DNA of 64,000 nt, taken from Chelydra serpentina (lineage: Eukaryota; Chordata; Testudines; Chelydridae). The translations under genes and the position numbers were made by a program. The stretch is from positions 186,001 through 250,000 of the forward strand of contig JBAIAC010000130.1 of NCBI GenBank assembly GCA_037349315.1, given 5' to 3'. Below are positions 28,801-39,363 of this stretch, piece by piece. The notes under the pieces are model-generated. The model searched no databases. It saw only the letters and a program-made list of their open reading frames with translations, and was not told the origin of the DNA. Within the stretch, counting starts at the first letter, position 1, and each line of letters opens with the position of its first letter.

Positions 28801-28975
28801 GACACCGGGTGGCCACGTGGGGTAACGCACACAGCGTCTCTCTCAGAGAGCGACAGTGACACCGGGTGGCCACGTGGGGTAATGCACACAGTGTCTCTCA
28901 GCAACAGTGACACCGGGTGGCCATGTGGGGTAATACACACAGCGTCTCTCTACAGCGCAACAGTGACACCAGGTG
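28785..28975 (-). repeat. About three reversed 57-bp satellite units
   Basis: Same unit as the main array, in reverse, inserted in the spacer between the Val-type remnant and the GAAGCTGGAGAAAGTGGTGG segment. One unit is shortened. Confidence 0.85.
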
Positions 28976-29281
28976 GCTTACCTCCCATACCGGGTGGAGA
29001 AGCTGGAGAAAGTGGTGGCAGCTCTTCGATGGGTCAGCTGGTAGAGCAAAGACCTGGAACCGGCTCCCAGGAAGTCATCCTTACGTCACCCTTGTGACTC
29101 CAACTTGAAGAAGAGCTTCTTTCCTTCCCCTCGCTGAGAAAGAGCAAGAGAAGAAAGATCACCCGCATGGGCCCACTGGGTTCACAAGCCCACGCTGCTT
29201 TTCTGTGCTGGGGAGCGTGAAATGAGGGACTCGTGGCAGGTAATGCCACTCCTGCATTTCCAGAATACAAGCCCAAAGATC

Positions 29282-29305
29282 ATGCTAAAGCCTGGGGTTC
29301 AACTA
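29282..29305 (-). pseudogene. tRNA-Phe 3' remnant cut by CR1
   Basis: Only the acceptor 3' strand and part of the T arm remain, ending where the CR1 sequence begins. Confidence 0.55.
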
Positions 29306-30435
29306 TCCATCCATCCCAGTATCCTGTCCACCGACAGTGGCCAATGCCAGGTGACCCGGAGTGAGTGGACCCAACAGGTAACGATCAAGTGATCTCTCTC
29401 CTGCCATCCATCACCCCCCCCTCTGACAAACAGAGGCTAAGGACACCATTTCTTACCCATTCTGGCTAATAGCCATTAATGGATTTAACCTCCATGAATT
29501 TATCCAGTTCTCTTTTAAACCCTGTTATAGTCCTAGCCTTCACAGCCTCTTCAGGCAAGGAGTTCCACAGGTTCACTGTGCGCTGTGTGAAGAAGAATTT
29601 CCTTTGATTTCTTTTAAACCTGCTGCCCACTAATTTCATTGGGTGCCCCCTAGTTCTTATAGTATGGGAACAAGTAAATAACTTTTCCTTATTCACTTCC
29701 TCCACACCACTCATACTTTTATATACCTCTATCATACCCCCCTTAGTCTCCTCTTTTCCAAGCTAAAAAGTCCTAGCCTCTTTAATCTCTCCTCATATGG
29801 GACCCGTTCCAGACCCCTAATCATTTTAGTTGCCCTTCTCTGAACCTTTTCTAATGCCAGTATATCCTTTTTGAGATGAGGAGACCACAATTGTACGCAG
29901 TATTCAAGATGTGGGCGCACTATGGATTTGTATAGGGGCAGTAAGATATTCTCCGTCTTATTCTCTATCCCTTTTTAATGATTCCTAACATCCCGTTTGC
30001 TTTTTTGACTGCCGCTGCACACTGCATGGACATCTTTAGAGAACTATCCACGATGACTCCAAGATCTTTTTCCTGATTAGTCGTAGCTAAATTAGCCCCC
30101 ATCATATTGTATGTATAGTTGGGGTTATTTTTTCCAATGTGCATTACTTTACATTTATCCACATTAAATGTCACTTGCCATTTTATTGCCCAATCATTTA
30201 GTTTTGCGAGATCTTTTTGTAGTTCTTCACAGTCTGCTTTGGTCTTAACTATCTTGAGCAGCTTAGTATCATCTGCAAACTTTGCCACCTCACTGTTTAC
30301 CCCTTCTTCCAAATCATTTATGAATAAGTCGAATAGGATTGGTCCTAGGACTGACCCTTGGGGAACACCCCTCTCCATTGTCAAAATTTACCATTTATTC
30401 CTACCCTTTGGTCTCTCATTGTACCATAAGGGGAG
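29305..30435 (-). mobile_element. CR1 LINE, 5'-truncated
   Basis: On the minus strand the last part of the CR1 reverse transcriptase can be read in several broken frames: a GVPQGSVLGP motif, FADDTK (the catalytic YxDD equivalent) near 30265, and conserved C-terminal segments ([18 protein letters not shown]). It ends in a CR1-type 3' region. Stops and frame breaks make it inactive. Confidence 0.9.
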
Positions 30436-30473
30436 ATGGTAGCTTCTAAAGGAAGAAGAAGATTAAATGCTTT

Positions 30474-30555
30474 TGATGAGAATGGGATTCAAACCTATGT
30501 GTGCAAAGCACAATGGATTAGCAGTCCATCACCTTAACCACTCGGCCACCTCATC
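30474..30555 (-). tRNA. tRNA-Ser(GCT)
   Basis: Complete class II tRNA: acceptor GATGAGG/TCTCATC, loop CTGCTAA with anticodon GCT, and a long variable arm (TGTGCTTTGCACA). It reads AGC/AGU serine codons. T loop TTTGAAT has lost C56. No strong T run follows. Its 3' end is the expected primer for the gypsy element at 47.0-48.9 kb. Confidence 0.85.
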
Positions 30556-30954
30556 TTAGTTGTTAAAAAAAGGACAGGAGCACAAATCAAAGGCCAGCAG
30601 AGATAGGGACAATCAGGAGTTTTTAAATACTAAGTGTAAGCAGGGTCTGGATGAGCTCCCCCCTCACATCGAGTGATGAGCTGGGGAAAGACTTCAGGAC
30701 CAGACCGTGTTTGCCCAGACACCCCTACTCGGCCTGGGTATGCAGCATGATGGGGCCGCTTTGCCAAAGGAACCAGTTCTGGCTGGTGTTGGGTTACAAA
30801 TCACTGTAGCATTGAGTGGAATGAAATGTTATTCTCCTTCCTCTCCGAGTGAAGGGCGGCAGAACATACTGAGTCTGTCCTGACGGAGGGGCGAGGTGGG
30901 TGAGAAATACCTTTTATTGCACTGCATAGAAGTGATTGAGGACGTCACCCTAAT

Positions 30955-31060
30955 CCAGTGGTCCCCAAACTTTTCACACTGTGCCCTCTTATCCGTGTCT
31001 GCCGCCCTTCGGAAGCCGCGGTTGAGAACCGGGGCTGGGAGCAGGGCCATGGCTTCCTAG
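30955..31060 (+). repeat. Possible hAT-type repeat
   Basis: Begins CCAGTGGTCCCCAAACTTTT, like the termini of vertebrate hAT elements; its limits are uncertain. Confidence 0.35.
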
Positions 31061-31820
31061 GGAGAGGGGAGCAGACAGGGGTAAGGGGAACGAGGCTGGG
31101 CCAGGAGCCAGGGGGCCAGGCTGAGGGTAGGGTTGGGGAAGAGCTGGGGCAGACGAGGGCTGAGTGAGGCTCCCTCCGTGCCCTCAATGTGGGATCATAA
31201 CCCCGACATGGGGGCCGAAGCTGGAAGGAAGGGTCCTGCCATCTAGAGCCTGAGGGCATGGGGCCACCGCCAGAACACGTGTCCGACCGGTGGCATCCCT
31301 GCACCACAGCCAGGGCCTGGGACATGTGAGGGGGAGACTGTGAACGTCCCGTCTGTCCCAGAGACGCTGTTTGCGATATCCCTGAGCCACAGAACGAGGT
31401 GACGTGTTTCCCTTGAACCGTTCCCGTTTTCCTTATGGTTTAAATCGATTGCTCTTTAACCCATTGGATTTGCTTGAAGCACATGCAACGATCCGTGGGT
31501 CAGGGAACCATCCAGAGCAGAGAGAGAACCCCAGAGTGGGGACACCCCAGCCCCTGTACTAAGTGACCACAACACAACTGGGGGTCGAGCCCCCCAGGAA
31601 TCCTGGGCCCAGCCTTGTCGGGGTGACGAGGACTCTGCCACACAGGGAGTGGAAGTGAGGACTCAGGGCCTTTCTCTAGCCCATTCCACCGGGGTCGTGG
31701 ATAAGCCAGGAAAGTTTGCTGCACTAGCAGGACCATAACCCCCTTTACACTGGCACTCTATCCTCATCGCTTCTCTCCCTCTCTCCCCTCGGGTCTCTCA
31801 GCACCTGGCCCCACAGCGCA
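31061..31820. other. Spacer, nothing recognised
   Basis: No tRNA, retroelement or tandem repeat was identified by eye in this stretch. Confidence 0.4.
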
Positions 31821-31824
31821 GGGT

Positions 31825-31945
31825 GGTGACTGGGGAGCTCAGGGCTGGGATAGAAGGGGCTGCGGGTCGGGAGTGAGGGGCACCGGCAGAGCGGTGACTG
31901 GGAAGCTCGGGGCTGGGATAGAAGGGGCTGCGGGACATGTAGCCA
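31825..31945 (-). repeat. 68-bp minisatellite, fewer than two units
   Basis: Reverse copy of the 37300-37660 unit (GGGCTGGGATAGAAGGGGCT). Confidence 0.75.
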
Positions 31946-32213
31946 TGTTGTCTTGAAGGCTGAACGCAGGAAGAATGGAGCCTTCACAGCCCACGCGATA
32001 TTCCATAACATCATTAAGGAAAATATTTCTCAATGAGCTCTCAGTAAAAGATCAGAAACAGCCAGTGTCCGCATCACTCTACGGGCATTGGGATGTTCTT
32101 TTAATTTGCCAGAACAACCTAACCAACACCTAACACAGATGTGAAGCTCTTCTTTTCACACCGTTGCTCATTCTAATGATCTGCTTTGATAACATCAGCT
32201 CAGGACTAAACAA

Positions 32214-32480
32214 AGGGCTGGTCTACACTAAACCCCCCTGTCGAACTAAGATTCGCAACTTCAGCTAGGTTAATAACGTAGCTAAAGTTGAAGTCTCTTA
32301 GTTCAACCTTACCTGTGGTCCACACGCGGTGCGCAGGCTCCCCTGTCGACTCCGCCTGCTCCGTTCGTGGAGCAGGATTACCAGCGTCGATGGGGGAGTC
32401 TAGAGAAGATGCGATAAATCGAACACAGAAGATCGATTGGACTCCTCCGACGCGACGGGTGAGTATAGATGTACCCAAAG
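32214..32480 (+). mobile_element. Non-autonomous DNA transposon (hAT-like MITE)
   Basis: Starts GGGCTGGTCTACACTA and ends with GTATAGATGTACCC, which form imperfect inverted termini. No coding capacity. Confidence 0.5.
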
Positions 32481-32644
32481 ACTATGAGTGGCTAGCCAAC
32501 TACAAAAGCAGTTTCTCCTCCCTTGGTGTTCACACCTCAACTACTAGAAGAGGGCCTCACACTCCCTAATTAAGCTTACCTCGTTATCTCTAGCCTGAAT
32601 CTTCCCTGCACATTTATATCTGACCCTGGACATTTCCACTGCTT

Positions 32645-32875
32645 GCATCCGAAGAAGTGGATATTGACCCACGAAAGCTTATGCTTCAATACCTCTGTTA
32701 GTCTATAAGATGCCACAGGACCCTTTGTTGCTTCTACAGATCCAGACTAACACGGCCACCCCTCTGATACTAGTATTAACTGTAGAAGCTACAAAGGGTC
32801 CTTTGGCACCTTATAGACTAACAGAGGTATTGGAGCATAAGCTTTCGTGGGTGAATACCCACTTCGTCGGACGCG
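32645..32875. repeat. Inverted repeat of an interspersed element
   Basis: Arms at 32645-32739 and 32780-32875, spacer about 40 bp. Each arm contains CCACGAAAGCTTATG or its complement. This looks like two copies of one element joined head to head. Confidence 0.75.
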
Positions 32876-33057
32876 AGCAGTGGAAAAGTATTAACTGTTT
32901 GCTACTGCTGGGTTTAGAAAGCATTTGTCGAGTGGAAGACGACATTTCTGACGGATTGTTCCCAAGACCCAGTACTTTGTGTTCCAACATCTCCCAGGTT
33001 CTTTGGTGAAAATAAGACCAAGGTTTCTTTGCAATGTACAGGAAGAAAGAAGTTTCT

Positions 33058-33130
33058 TATCCCAGATGGGACTTGAACCCCCAATCTCTAATGTAGGAAA
33101 CCAATGCCTTATCTATTAGGCCACTGGGGC
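33058..33130 (-). pseudogene. tRNA-Arg(CCT)-like, damaged
   Basis: The loop TTCCTAC contains CCT in an Arg body. The anticodon stem TTGGT/ATTAG does not pair fully and the acceptor has one mismatch. Direct-repeat partners at 45471-45543 and 55986-56058 are better preserved. Confidence 0.75.
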
Positions 33131-33755
33131 CCTGAACTGCAACTTGAGAAAGGATGGAAATTCCCTCTCATAATTCCACATTCCTCACATTCGCTTGGAA
33201 GCCAAACACCCCCTTTATGCGCCTTACAGAAATATCGGCATCCCCTGTCACCGAGGCAACTGGGCAGGCCGCTGATAGAGCTGAGCCCCACCTTTCTGCA
33301 GCCATCTTTAGAGAAGAACCCCATCCCAGAGTCACCCCACCCTCTGTCAGCACCTCCCCGTCTGTGGCTCCCAGTGGCAGTAGGGTGATTAGGGGGCGAA
33401 TCCAGGGCTGGAAGCGGGGTCAGGTCAGCCTGTGAGGAGTAACCAGGTGGGGCAGACCCAGGGGGAGGCTGTGGGCTGCTGGTCGGTCGTTGGGATCAGA
33501 GCTCTACATCAAAGCTGCACAGCGACCTGACACCCAGGGTTACAAGGCCGACATAGCGACCCCCTTACCGGCCTCGTGAACCCCAAACCCTAGTTACTCT
33601 GGGCACTTAGGAGTCTCTGTCCCTTAATCACTTCTGGGAGCTCCCCAGCAGGCTGCGGGCGTCAGCCGCCTCCTGCCTCACAGGTGAGACTCTTGGCGCT
33701 GTGCAAGCCGCCCCCTCGCTTGCAGGCCCAGGGTAGGAAGCGGGAGGCCCGGTGC

Positions 33756-33826
33756 TAGCAGAAGAGGGTTTGATTAATCCACCTCTGTGTTATGGGCACA
33801 GCACAGTTCCCCTGTGTCCCTCTGCT
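33756..33826 (-). pseudogene. Initiator tRNA-Met pseudogene
   Basis: Anticodon CAT is kept (CCATAAC), but the GGG/CCC base of the anticodon stem has become GTG/CAC, the D arm is altered and the T loop is damaged. Confidence 0.65.
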
Positions 33827-33999
33827 GGCTTTTCGTAAGCAGCACCCAGCGGCCCTGGCTCCAGGCTGGTGCCTTGCGAGCTCTGGCCCTGGCAGGGAGC
33901 GGTGCAGGGGGCTGGGCAGGGGTCCTGGCGAACCAGCTGCTGGGAGGCGTCTTTGAGGCAGCAAAACAGGCCCTTAAGAAGCAAAAATCAGGTTATTAC

Positions 34000-34073
34000 C
34001 GTCCCTGGGTGGACTCGAACCACCAGCCTTTCGGTTAACAGCCGAACACGCTGACCCATTGCGCCACAGAGAC
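34000..34073 (-). tRNA. tRNA-Asn(GTT)
   Basis: Every stem pairs: GTCTCTG/CAGGGAC acceptor with one wobble, TTCGG/CCGAA anticodon stem, GGTGG/CCACC T stem. The loop CTGTTAA gives GTT. The T loop keeps TTCG. A T5 run lies about 13 nt downstream. One of the two most intact genes in the window. Confidence 0.92.
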
Positions 34074-34189
34074 ACACAGAAACAACGCTGCTGTTACCAA
34101 GGCTGCTGCCGAGCAGCCGGCGCATCTCCCTGCCAGCGCTAGAGCTCACAAGGCGCTAGGCCGGATACTGGAGCTGGGGCTGAAGACCC

Positions 34190-34261
34190 AGCAGGGGGGT
34201 GCAGCAGAAGTGGGCTGGGCCCAAACCCCAGTGGCTGATGGATCAAAACCATCGTGTGCTA
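34190..34261 (+). pseudogene. Initiator tRNA-Met pseudogene
   Basis: Recognisable as an initiator body by its ends (AGCAG...GTGCTA) and TGGATCAAAACCATC, but the anticodon loop reads CCCAAAC and stem pairs are lost. Confidence 0.6.
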
Positions 34262-34930
34262 GACCTGCACGTCTTCCTTTTTGCTCTGGGCAATCCAGCA
34301 AGGAGCAATCAGCAGAGGGCCGAGAGCCGAGGCCATGAGGCAAGAGGTGGCTGAGGCGGCGGCCGGCTAGGGAGTTAAATCAGCCCAACGCCCCCGAGTC
34401 TGGCTCAATGTCACAAGGTCCCAGTGTCTCCATAGAAAACAATTTATGAAATCCCAGATGAGTGGAGTTGAATCGGTTCTCAGCCTGAGTCCTTTGCTCT
34501 TAATGCTAAGGATATTGTCCCACCATGGGGCCATTTCACACCTCTCTTTCAGACAGAAGCACCATTTTCTTTGCACAGATGCAGGAACAGCGAGATCTGT
34601 CTCTGCCCCTTGTACAAAGCAGGGGGGCAAATTCCATGGACCCGTCCTCTTCTGCAATGGAACCAACGGACGAGCAGGGGGCCCTGGGCCCATCCAGCCC
34701 TGCCAGTGAGATGTTCCCGCCCCTTCTCCTTAGTGCTGCTGTTGTTATTTCATGGAGTGTCTGGGACGGGGGAAAAGCTGAGTTCACTCCAGGTGAAGGG
34801 AAAAAAGGACCCTGAAAATCTCAGGGCCTCAGGGAAAACTCAACTGCTGCTACCGGGAAAACTGCGGTGCTGGAGATCTGCATGGGACAGGGACTGTGTG
34901 AACTGTCCAGGTGGGGAATGAATAACAATC
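34262..34930. other. Spacer, distantly repeated at 60.4-60.9 kb
   Basis: No gene. Parts (GGGACAGGGACTGTGTGAAC, near 34883) resemble 60660-60720. Confidence 0.4.
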
Positions 34931-35452
34931 TACAGCTAGATCCACCTCATTAACCACCGACACAGGCTAATCACGCTGCAGAGAGACGGGAAACCGGGAG
35001 CGATTCTTTGCTGTTCAGTCATAGAAACAGGGACCCAATTGCACCGCAGTGAATGTGCCGGGGAAAGCTGGACTTTACAGGCCGGTAGAAATAGCAGATC
35101 CTAGAAACACCTGGAGCTCCCCACCCCACTTCTGCCACCAGGGGCAGGAGTTGAGCTGCTCACAGCGCCCCCCTCACCACCATGACCTTCCAGCAGGGGG
35201 TGGCAGCACCCCCCCCCCCAATGCAGGGGAGAGGCTGAGTGTATCTCTGCACCCTGAGTCCAGGGCACGACTCTCTCTCCCCACACATAGAATCTGCCTC
35301 TGCTGCAAAGTGACCCCAAAGAACCAGCAGCCTCCAGGACAGCAGGATTGGCCTCAGAGCAGGGACTGTGTCCCCCATGCTGCTGTGAGGCCACTGGATG
35401 CTCTGGAGACAGGAGGGCTCTGAGTGTAACCGAGAGCAAACCCAGCCCAGCT

Positions 35453-35524
35453 GGGGATGTAGCTCAGTGGTAGAGCGCATGCTTTGCCTGTATGAGGCCC
35501 TGGGTTCAATCCCCAGCATCTCCA
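35453..35524 (+). tRNA. tRNA-Ala(TGC)
   Basis: Acceptor GGGGATG/CATCTCC with wobble, D arm AGCTCAGTGG, loop TTTGCCT with anticodon TGC, T arm CTGGGTTCAATCCCCAG. Position 37 is C, which is unusual. No strong T run follows. Inverted paralogue of 58478-58549. Confidence 0.88.
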
Positions 35525-36501
35525 AGTTCTCTCTTCACCCTGCTGGTTTGCTCACCCCCAGAGGGGAGGCTCCCCAGCAGTCTCCCTGCAGGAGTTTCAG
35601 TCCTGCTCAGTGAGGGGCAAGTGCCAATTGTGTGGAAGGTCTGTGGGGGTTTCTGCTCCTAAGTCACCTGGGTACTTTTAAGATTCCCACCTGCTGTGCT
35701 GCTTGGGACAATGGCAGATGAGGGAGGAGAAGGGAACCGGAGGGGAAAGTCCCATCTGCACAGACTGAGAGGCCAGGAAACGGAGGGGCTGTCAGTGCTC
35801 AGAGAGGAGAGAGGTCAGTGATACAGACTCTCTGAGACAGAGACTGACTGGGGTTCCTCTTGGCACGGCCCCAATGGGGAAGGAAAGAGACTCAGGGGGG
35901 CGCGCGTAGATGGGCAGAAGGAGTCAAATGGGGCTAAACCGGAATAGAGATTTTCTTCCAGTTAAAATGTCCTGGAGTCTTGTCGCTGAAAAGCCGCATC
36001 TGGAGCGAGGTGTGAACCAGCAGCCTGTCAATGCCCAGGCAAAGGGGTGACCCCCAGAGACTGAGAACTGCTGACATCCCCACTGGGGCTAAGAAGCACC
36101 TGCCGTGGTGGCCCTGGTTGGTGCAAAGGAGACTCTTGCCGGGGTGCTGAGTTCAGGCCTTACCCGGATCCCTGGTGTCTATTGCCCATGTAGCTTCCCC
36201 ACTTGCTTTGCCTCATTCCCATGGAAAGTGCCGTACCAGGGTAATGGGAGTAAGTTCTAAACTGGGGAGGTTGGTGCAAAGCTTGGGAACCCCCCTCCCC
36301 CCACCCCCCTGTGCTGCCATTAGCTCTGGGTGGGTTGTTCCCGGGCAGGGAGAATCGATTTATTTGCTGCTGAGAAAGCTGCCAGGACAGGTCTGTGGGC
36401 GCCAGATCTCCCGGCTCCTCCCAGCACAGCCCAGGCTCCATCCCTGCCCCAGTCACTGCTGGAGGAGGGTCCTAGACGCACTGAGCCTGAGGCCTTTCCC
36501 A

Positions 36502-36574
36502 GCCTTCTTAGCACAGTCGGCAGCACGTCAGTCTCGTAATCTGAAGGGCCTGAGTTCAAGCCCCAGAGAGGGCA
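36502..36574 (+). tRNA. Elongator-Met-type tRNA with anticodon CGT
   Basis: The body is elongator tRNA-Met and the acceptor GCCTTCT/AGAGGGC pairs. The loop CTCGTAA gives CGT (threonine ACG) where the inverted paralogue at 53865-53937 has CAT. The T stem has an A-C mismatch. A four-T run follows. Probably a decayed gene, but transcribable. Confidence 0.78.
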
Positions 36575-36786
36575 GCTGCTTTTGCTCCCGGCTTCAGATT
36601 TTCTAGAGGAAATCAGAGAAGAGAGACTAGAGGAGAGTGGTTTCTAGACCCCTCCCATCCAGCTCACACACACACAGAGACTTTTCAAAGGCATTAACTT
36701 TTCCTTCTCCTTTCTGACTGGTTAATGCAGCTGGAAATAGGGATTCCTAGAGGCCCCGTTCCCAGAGCTCACACCCACAGGGCCAT

Positions 36787-37299
36787 GGGAACGCTGGGGG
36801 CTGTCAGGTTGCTGTGGGCAAGTCGCGAAAGCGACGCACAAACAATCCAGTGGGGCCAGTGCCCCCCATGCTCCCCCCCAAGCAGCTTTGTCTCTTGCTG
36901 AGTGTGATGCTAATCCGTAGCTGTTTTTCGGAGCATTAAATCAATGCAGCTTCCACTGCTCCGTCTCTCCCCAGGAAATAATGTTTCTGGGCGAGGTGCC
37001 CAAACCAGCTACCAGTAAGAAGTGAAATGAAATGGCCACACGATGGCGACAGAACCTAAGACATGAGAAGCCAGGTTCTTGGGCAATGTGCTTTGAAGCT
37101 GACAAAGGAGATGTTTCCTCTTTGACCCCTCGGCCCCCCGTCACTCTAATCCACTAGACCCCCCTTTTCTCCCACAGCCAGGAGTAGAACCCAGGAGAGA
37201 GAGAGAGAGAGATTAGCTAGTGGTTCTAGATCTAATTGTTAAACGTGGCATCTTGTCTTGTCCTCTGAAACGATCCTGTGTAGTTTTGTCTGTATAACA
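36787..37299. other. Spacer with a partial MIR-like SINE
   Basis: No gene. On the minus strand around 37105-37200 a MIR/CORE-like head can be read (TCTAGTGGATTAGAGTGACG, CCTGGGTTCTACTCCTGGCT). A short (GA)n lies at 37195-37212. Confidence 0.45.
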
Positions 37300-37660
37300 T
37301 CTGCCGGTGCCCCTCACTCCCAACCCGCAGCCCCTTCTATCCCAGCCCTGAGCTCCCCAGTCACCGCTCTGCCGGTGCCCCTCACTCCTGACCCGCAGCC
37401 CCTTCTATCCCAGCCCTGAGCTCCCCAGTCACCGCTCTGCCGGTGCCCCTCACTCCCGACCCGCAGCCCCTTCTATCCCAGCCCTGAGCTACCCAGTCAC
37501 TGCTCTGCCGGTGCCCCTCACTCCCGACCCACAGCCCCCTTCTATCCCAGCCCTGAGCTCCCCAGTCACCGCTCTGCCGGTGCCCCTCACTCCCGACCCG
37601 CAGCCCCTTCTATCCCAGCCCTGAGCTCCCCAGTCACCGCTCTGTCGATGCCCCTGTCAG
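37300..37660 (+). repeat. 68-bp minisatellite, about five units
   Basis: Units begin CTGCCGGTGCCCCTCACTCC at 68-bp spacing (37301, 37369 and so on). They merge into the LTR-like repeat at 37655. Confidence 0.92.
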
Positions 37661-38310
37661 GCGATGCTCTGGAACTGCTCCCTACGAAGCCAGTCAGGAC
37701 TCCGGAGGAGCCTCCTCGCTGAGCCGACTGTCTCCAGGGCAAGAAGCTTCCCCAGCTTCCACCTTCCTGGGTGTGACCCCGGAGCATTCAGCATCCCCTT
37801 CTTCACCGCAGCAAGTCCACACAGGCGGACTCTAAACCAGAGCTTGTAGGTACAGAGAACAGGACCCCTCAGTCAGGTCCATCTTGGGGGGTAGGGAGGC
37901 CAAAGCCCATCTGTACCTCCCTCCATGTCCCCAGCCAGCTCCAAACTCTCCAGCCCCACCTCTGCCTTTGTCTCCTTCCTGGGCCATGAGATCACTGATC
38001 CCTTTGTTCTCCAGCCCCTTCAGCTGACACCTTTGCAGGGAAGGGGCCCAGGCCAGCAGTTGCCAGGAGACAGGGTGTCGGCCATTCTGTGTCATCACAC
38101 TGGCCCTCTAGGGCTTTGCAACAATCACACCCCTTATCCCACCACCTAGAGACTTAAGAAATGCAGAGGGGAAACTGAGGCCATAAGGGAAACTGAGGCA
38201 CCCACTCAGTATTCAGAGAAAACATTAGGAACAGTCCCACTTTTTTACACCCACCCTGAATGTTTGTTTAAATCACTTGGTGGTGGCAGCGTACCGTTCA
38301 AGTCCCCCTG
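37655..38310 (-). repeat. LTR-like interspersed repeat, copy 3, reversed
   Basis: Reverse copy of the repeat at 5090-6060 and 24520-25480, with the AATAAA-bearing part deleted. Confidence 0.5.
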
Positions 38311-38868
38311 GCTGACAGAGGCAAGGATTGACTCCAAACAATGCTAAGTGGAGTTGAGAGAGGGGAGAGCCAAGTGCTGGTACTTGATGGGCTGGGCTCT
38401 TCTTAAGGGGCTCAGGCACCATTTGACCCTTTTGGCCTTCGCTGTGTAACAACAGAGCTGATTGAGACTCAATTTCGAGTCTTGCTGCAGACCAACAGAT
38501 CTGAGATCACTGATCACCAGGTCTCAGCATTAGTCCTGCTTGGGGACAGTGTCTCTGATGTAAGAAACTGCCAGTAGGTGAAGCCGGGACAACAGGGTTG
38601 GGCGGCAAGTGGTGGCAGGACTCTTGCTGCCGGGGTCTAGCTGCCCAAATTCCTCCCCGTGCCGCTGGGCCCCAGTCGCCTTCAGCCACCAGGTAACCCA
38701 GGAACTAAGGCAGGAATGGGGTGAGGAATCAAGTCAAGCTGAGCAAGGCAGGAAAAAAAATTCATCTTCCCTCCATGGGCCGCTCGCAATGACGTCCTTT
38801 TTGTGTGCCACGGCTGACAAACACATCCCGGACAGAGAAGCAGCAGGCCAGAAAAGTGTCCTGTAGGG
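38311..38868. other. Spacer, nothing recognised
   Basis: The last ~120 bp are the reverse of part of 16860-17000. No gene. Confidence 0.4.
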
Positions 38869-38941
38869 GCCGAAGTAGCTCAGTTGGGAGAGCGTTAGAC
38901 TGAAGATCTAAACGTCCCTGGTTCAATCCTGGGCTTTGGCC
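38869..38941 (+). tRNA. tRNA-Phe(GAA)
   Basis: The best Phe gene in the window: acceptor GCCGAAG/CTTTGGC with one wobble, TTAGA/TCTAA anticodon stem, loop CTGAAGA with anticodon GAA, D arm AGCTCAGTTGGGAGAGC, T arm CTGGTTCAATCCTGG. No T4 run follows closely (only TTT). Likely able to function if transcribed. Confidence 0.88.
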
Positions 38942-39290
38942 TGCTCTTTGGTCCCTTTGTGTGCAGGGGTGGGCTGTTTTCTCGAAGCGCAGTGGTACCT
39001 CTACCCACCACGAGTCCGTCATTTCAGGCTCCTCAGCAGGGAAAGACAGTTGGGGCTTGTGCCCACCTGGGCTTTCCTTCTTCTCTTGCTCTTTCTCAGC
39101 AACGGGAAGGAAAAGAAGCTCTCCTTCAAGCTGGACTCACAAGGGCAAGAGAAGGTTGACATCCTGAGCTCCGGCTCCAGCCCTTTTCTCTAGCAGTTGA
39201 TCTCTCGAAGGGCTGCTGCCACTTTCTCCAGGTTCGCCCATTGGTGTGCGCCAGCGTGAGCACCAGCCAAGAGTTGGGCATTTGAAGGAA

Positions 39291-39363
39291 GTTTCTGTAG
39301 TGTAGTGGTTGTCACGTTTGCCTAACATGCAAAAGGTCCCTGGCTTGAAACATGACAGTTAAC
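39291..39363 (+). pseudogene. tRNA-Val(AAC) pseudogene
   Basis: The 5' half and anticodon loop (CCTAACA) are Val(AAC); the T arm and 3' acceptor are degenerate (ATGACAGTTAAC). Confidence 0.7.

Larger units (their letters stand above)
32880..33826 (+). repeat. Arg-initiator Met module, copy 1
   Basis: Repeated in direct orientation at 45290-45975 (first part only) and at 55805-56567 (with an internal deletion). It holds an Arg-type and an initiator-Met-type tRNA. Confidence 0.8.
34932..36786 (+). repeat. Left copy of a second inverted segmental duplication
   Basis: Matches 59058-58183 and then 54630-53652 in reverse. It holds Ala(TGC) and elongator-Met-type tRNAs. The right copy has 3.5 kb of extra sequence between the two parts. 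Confidence 0.85.
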
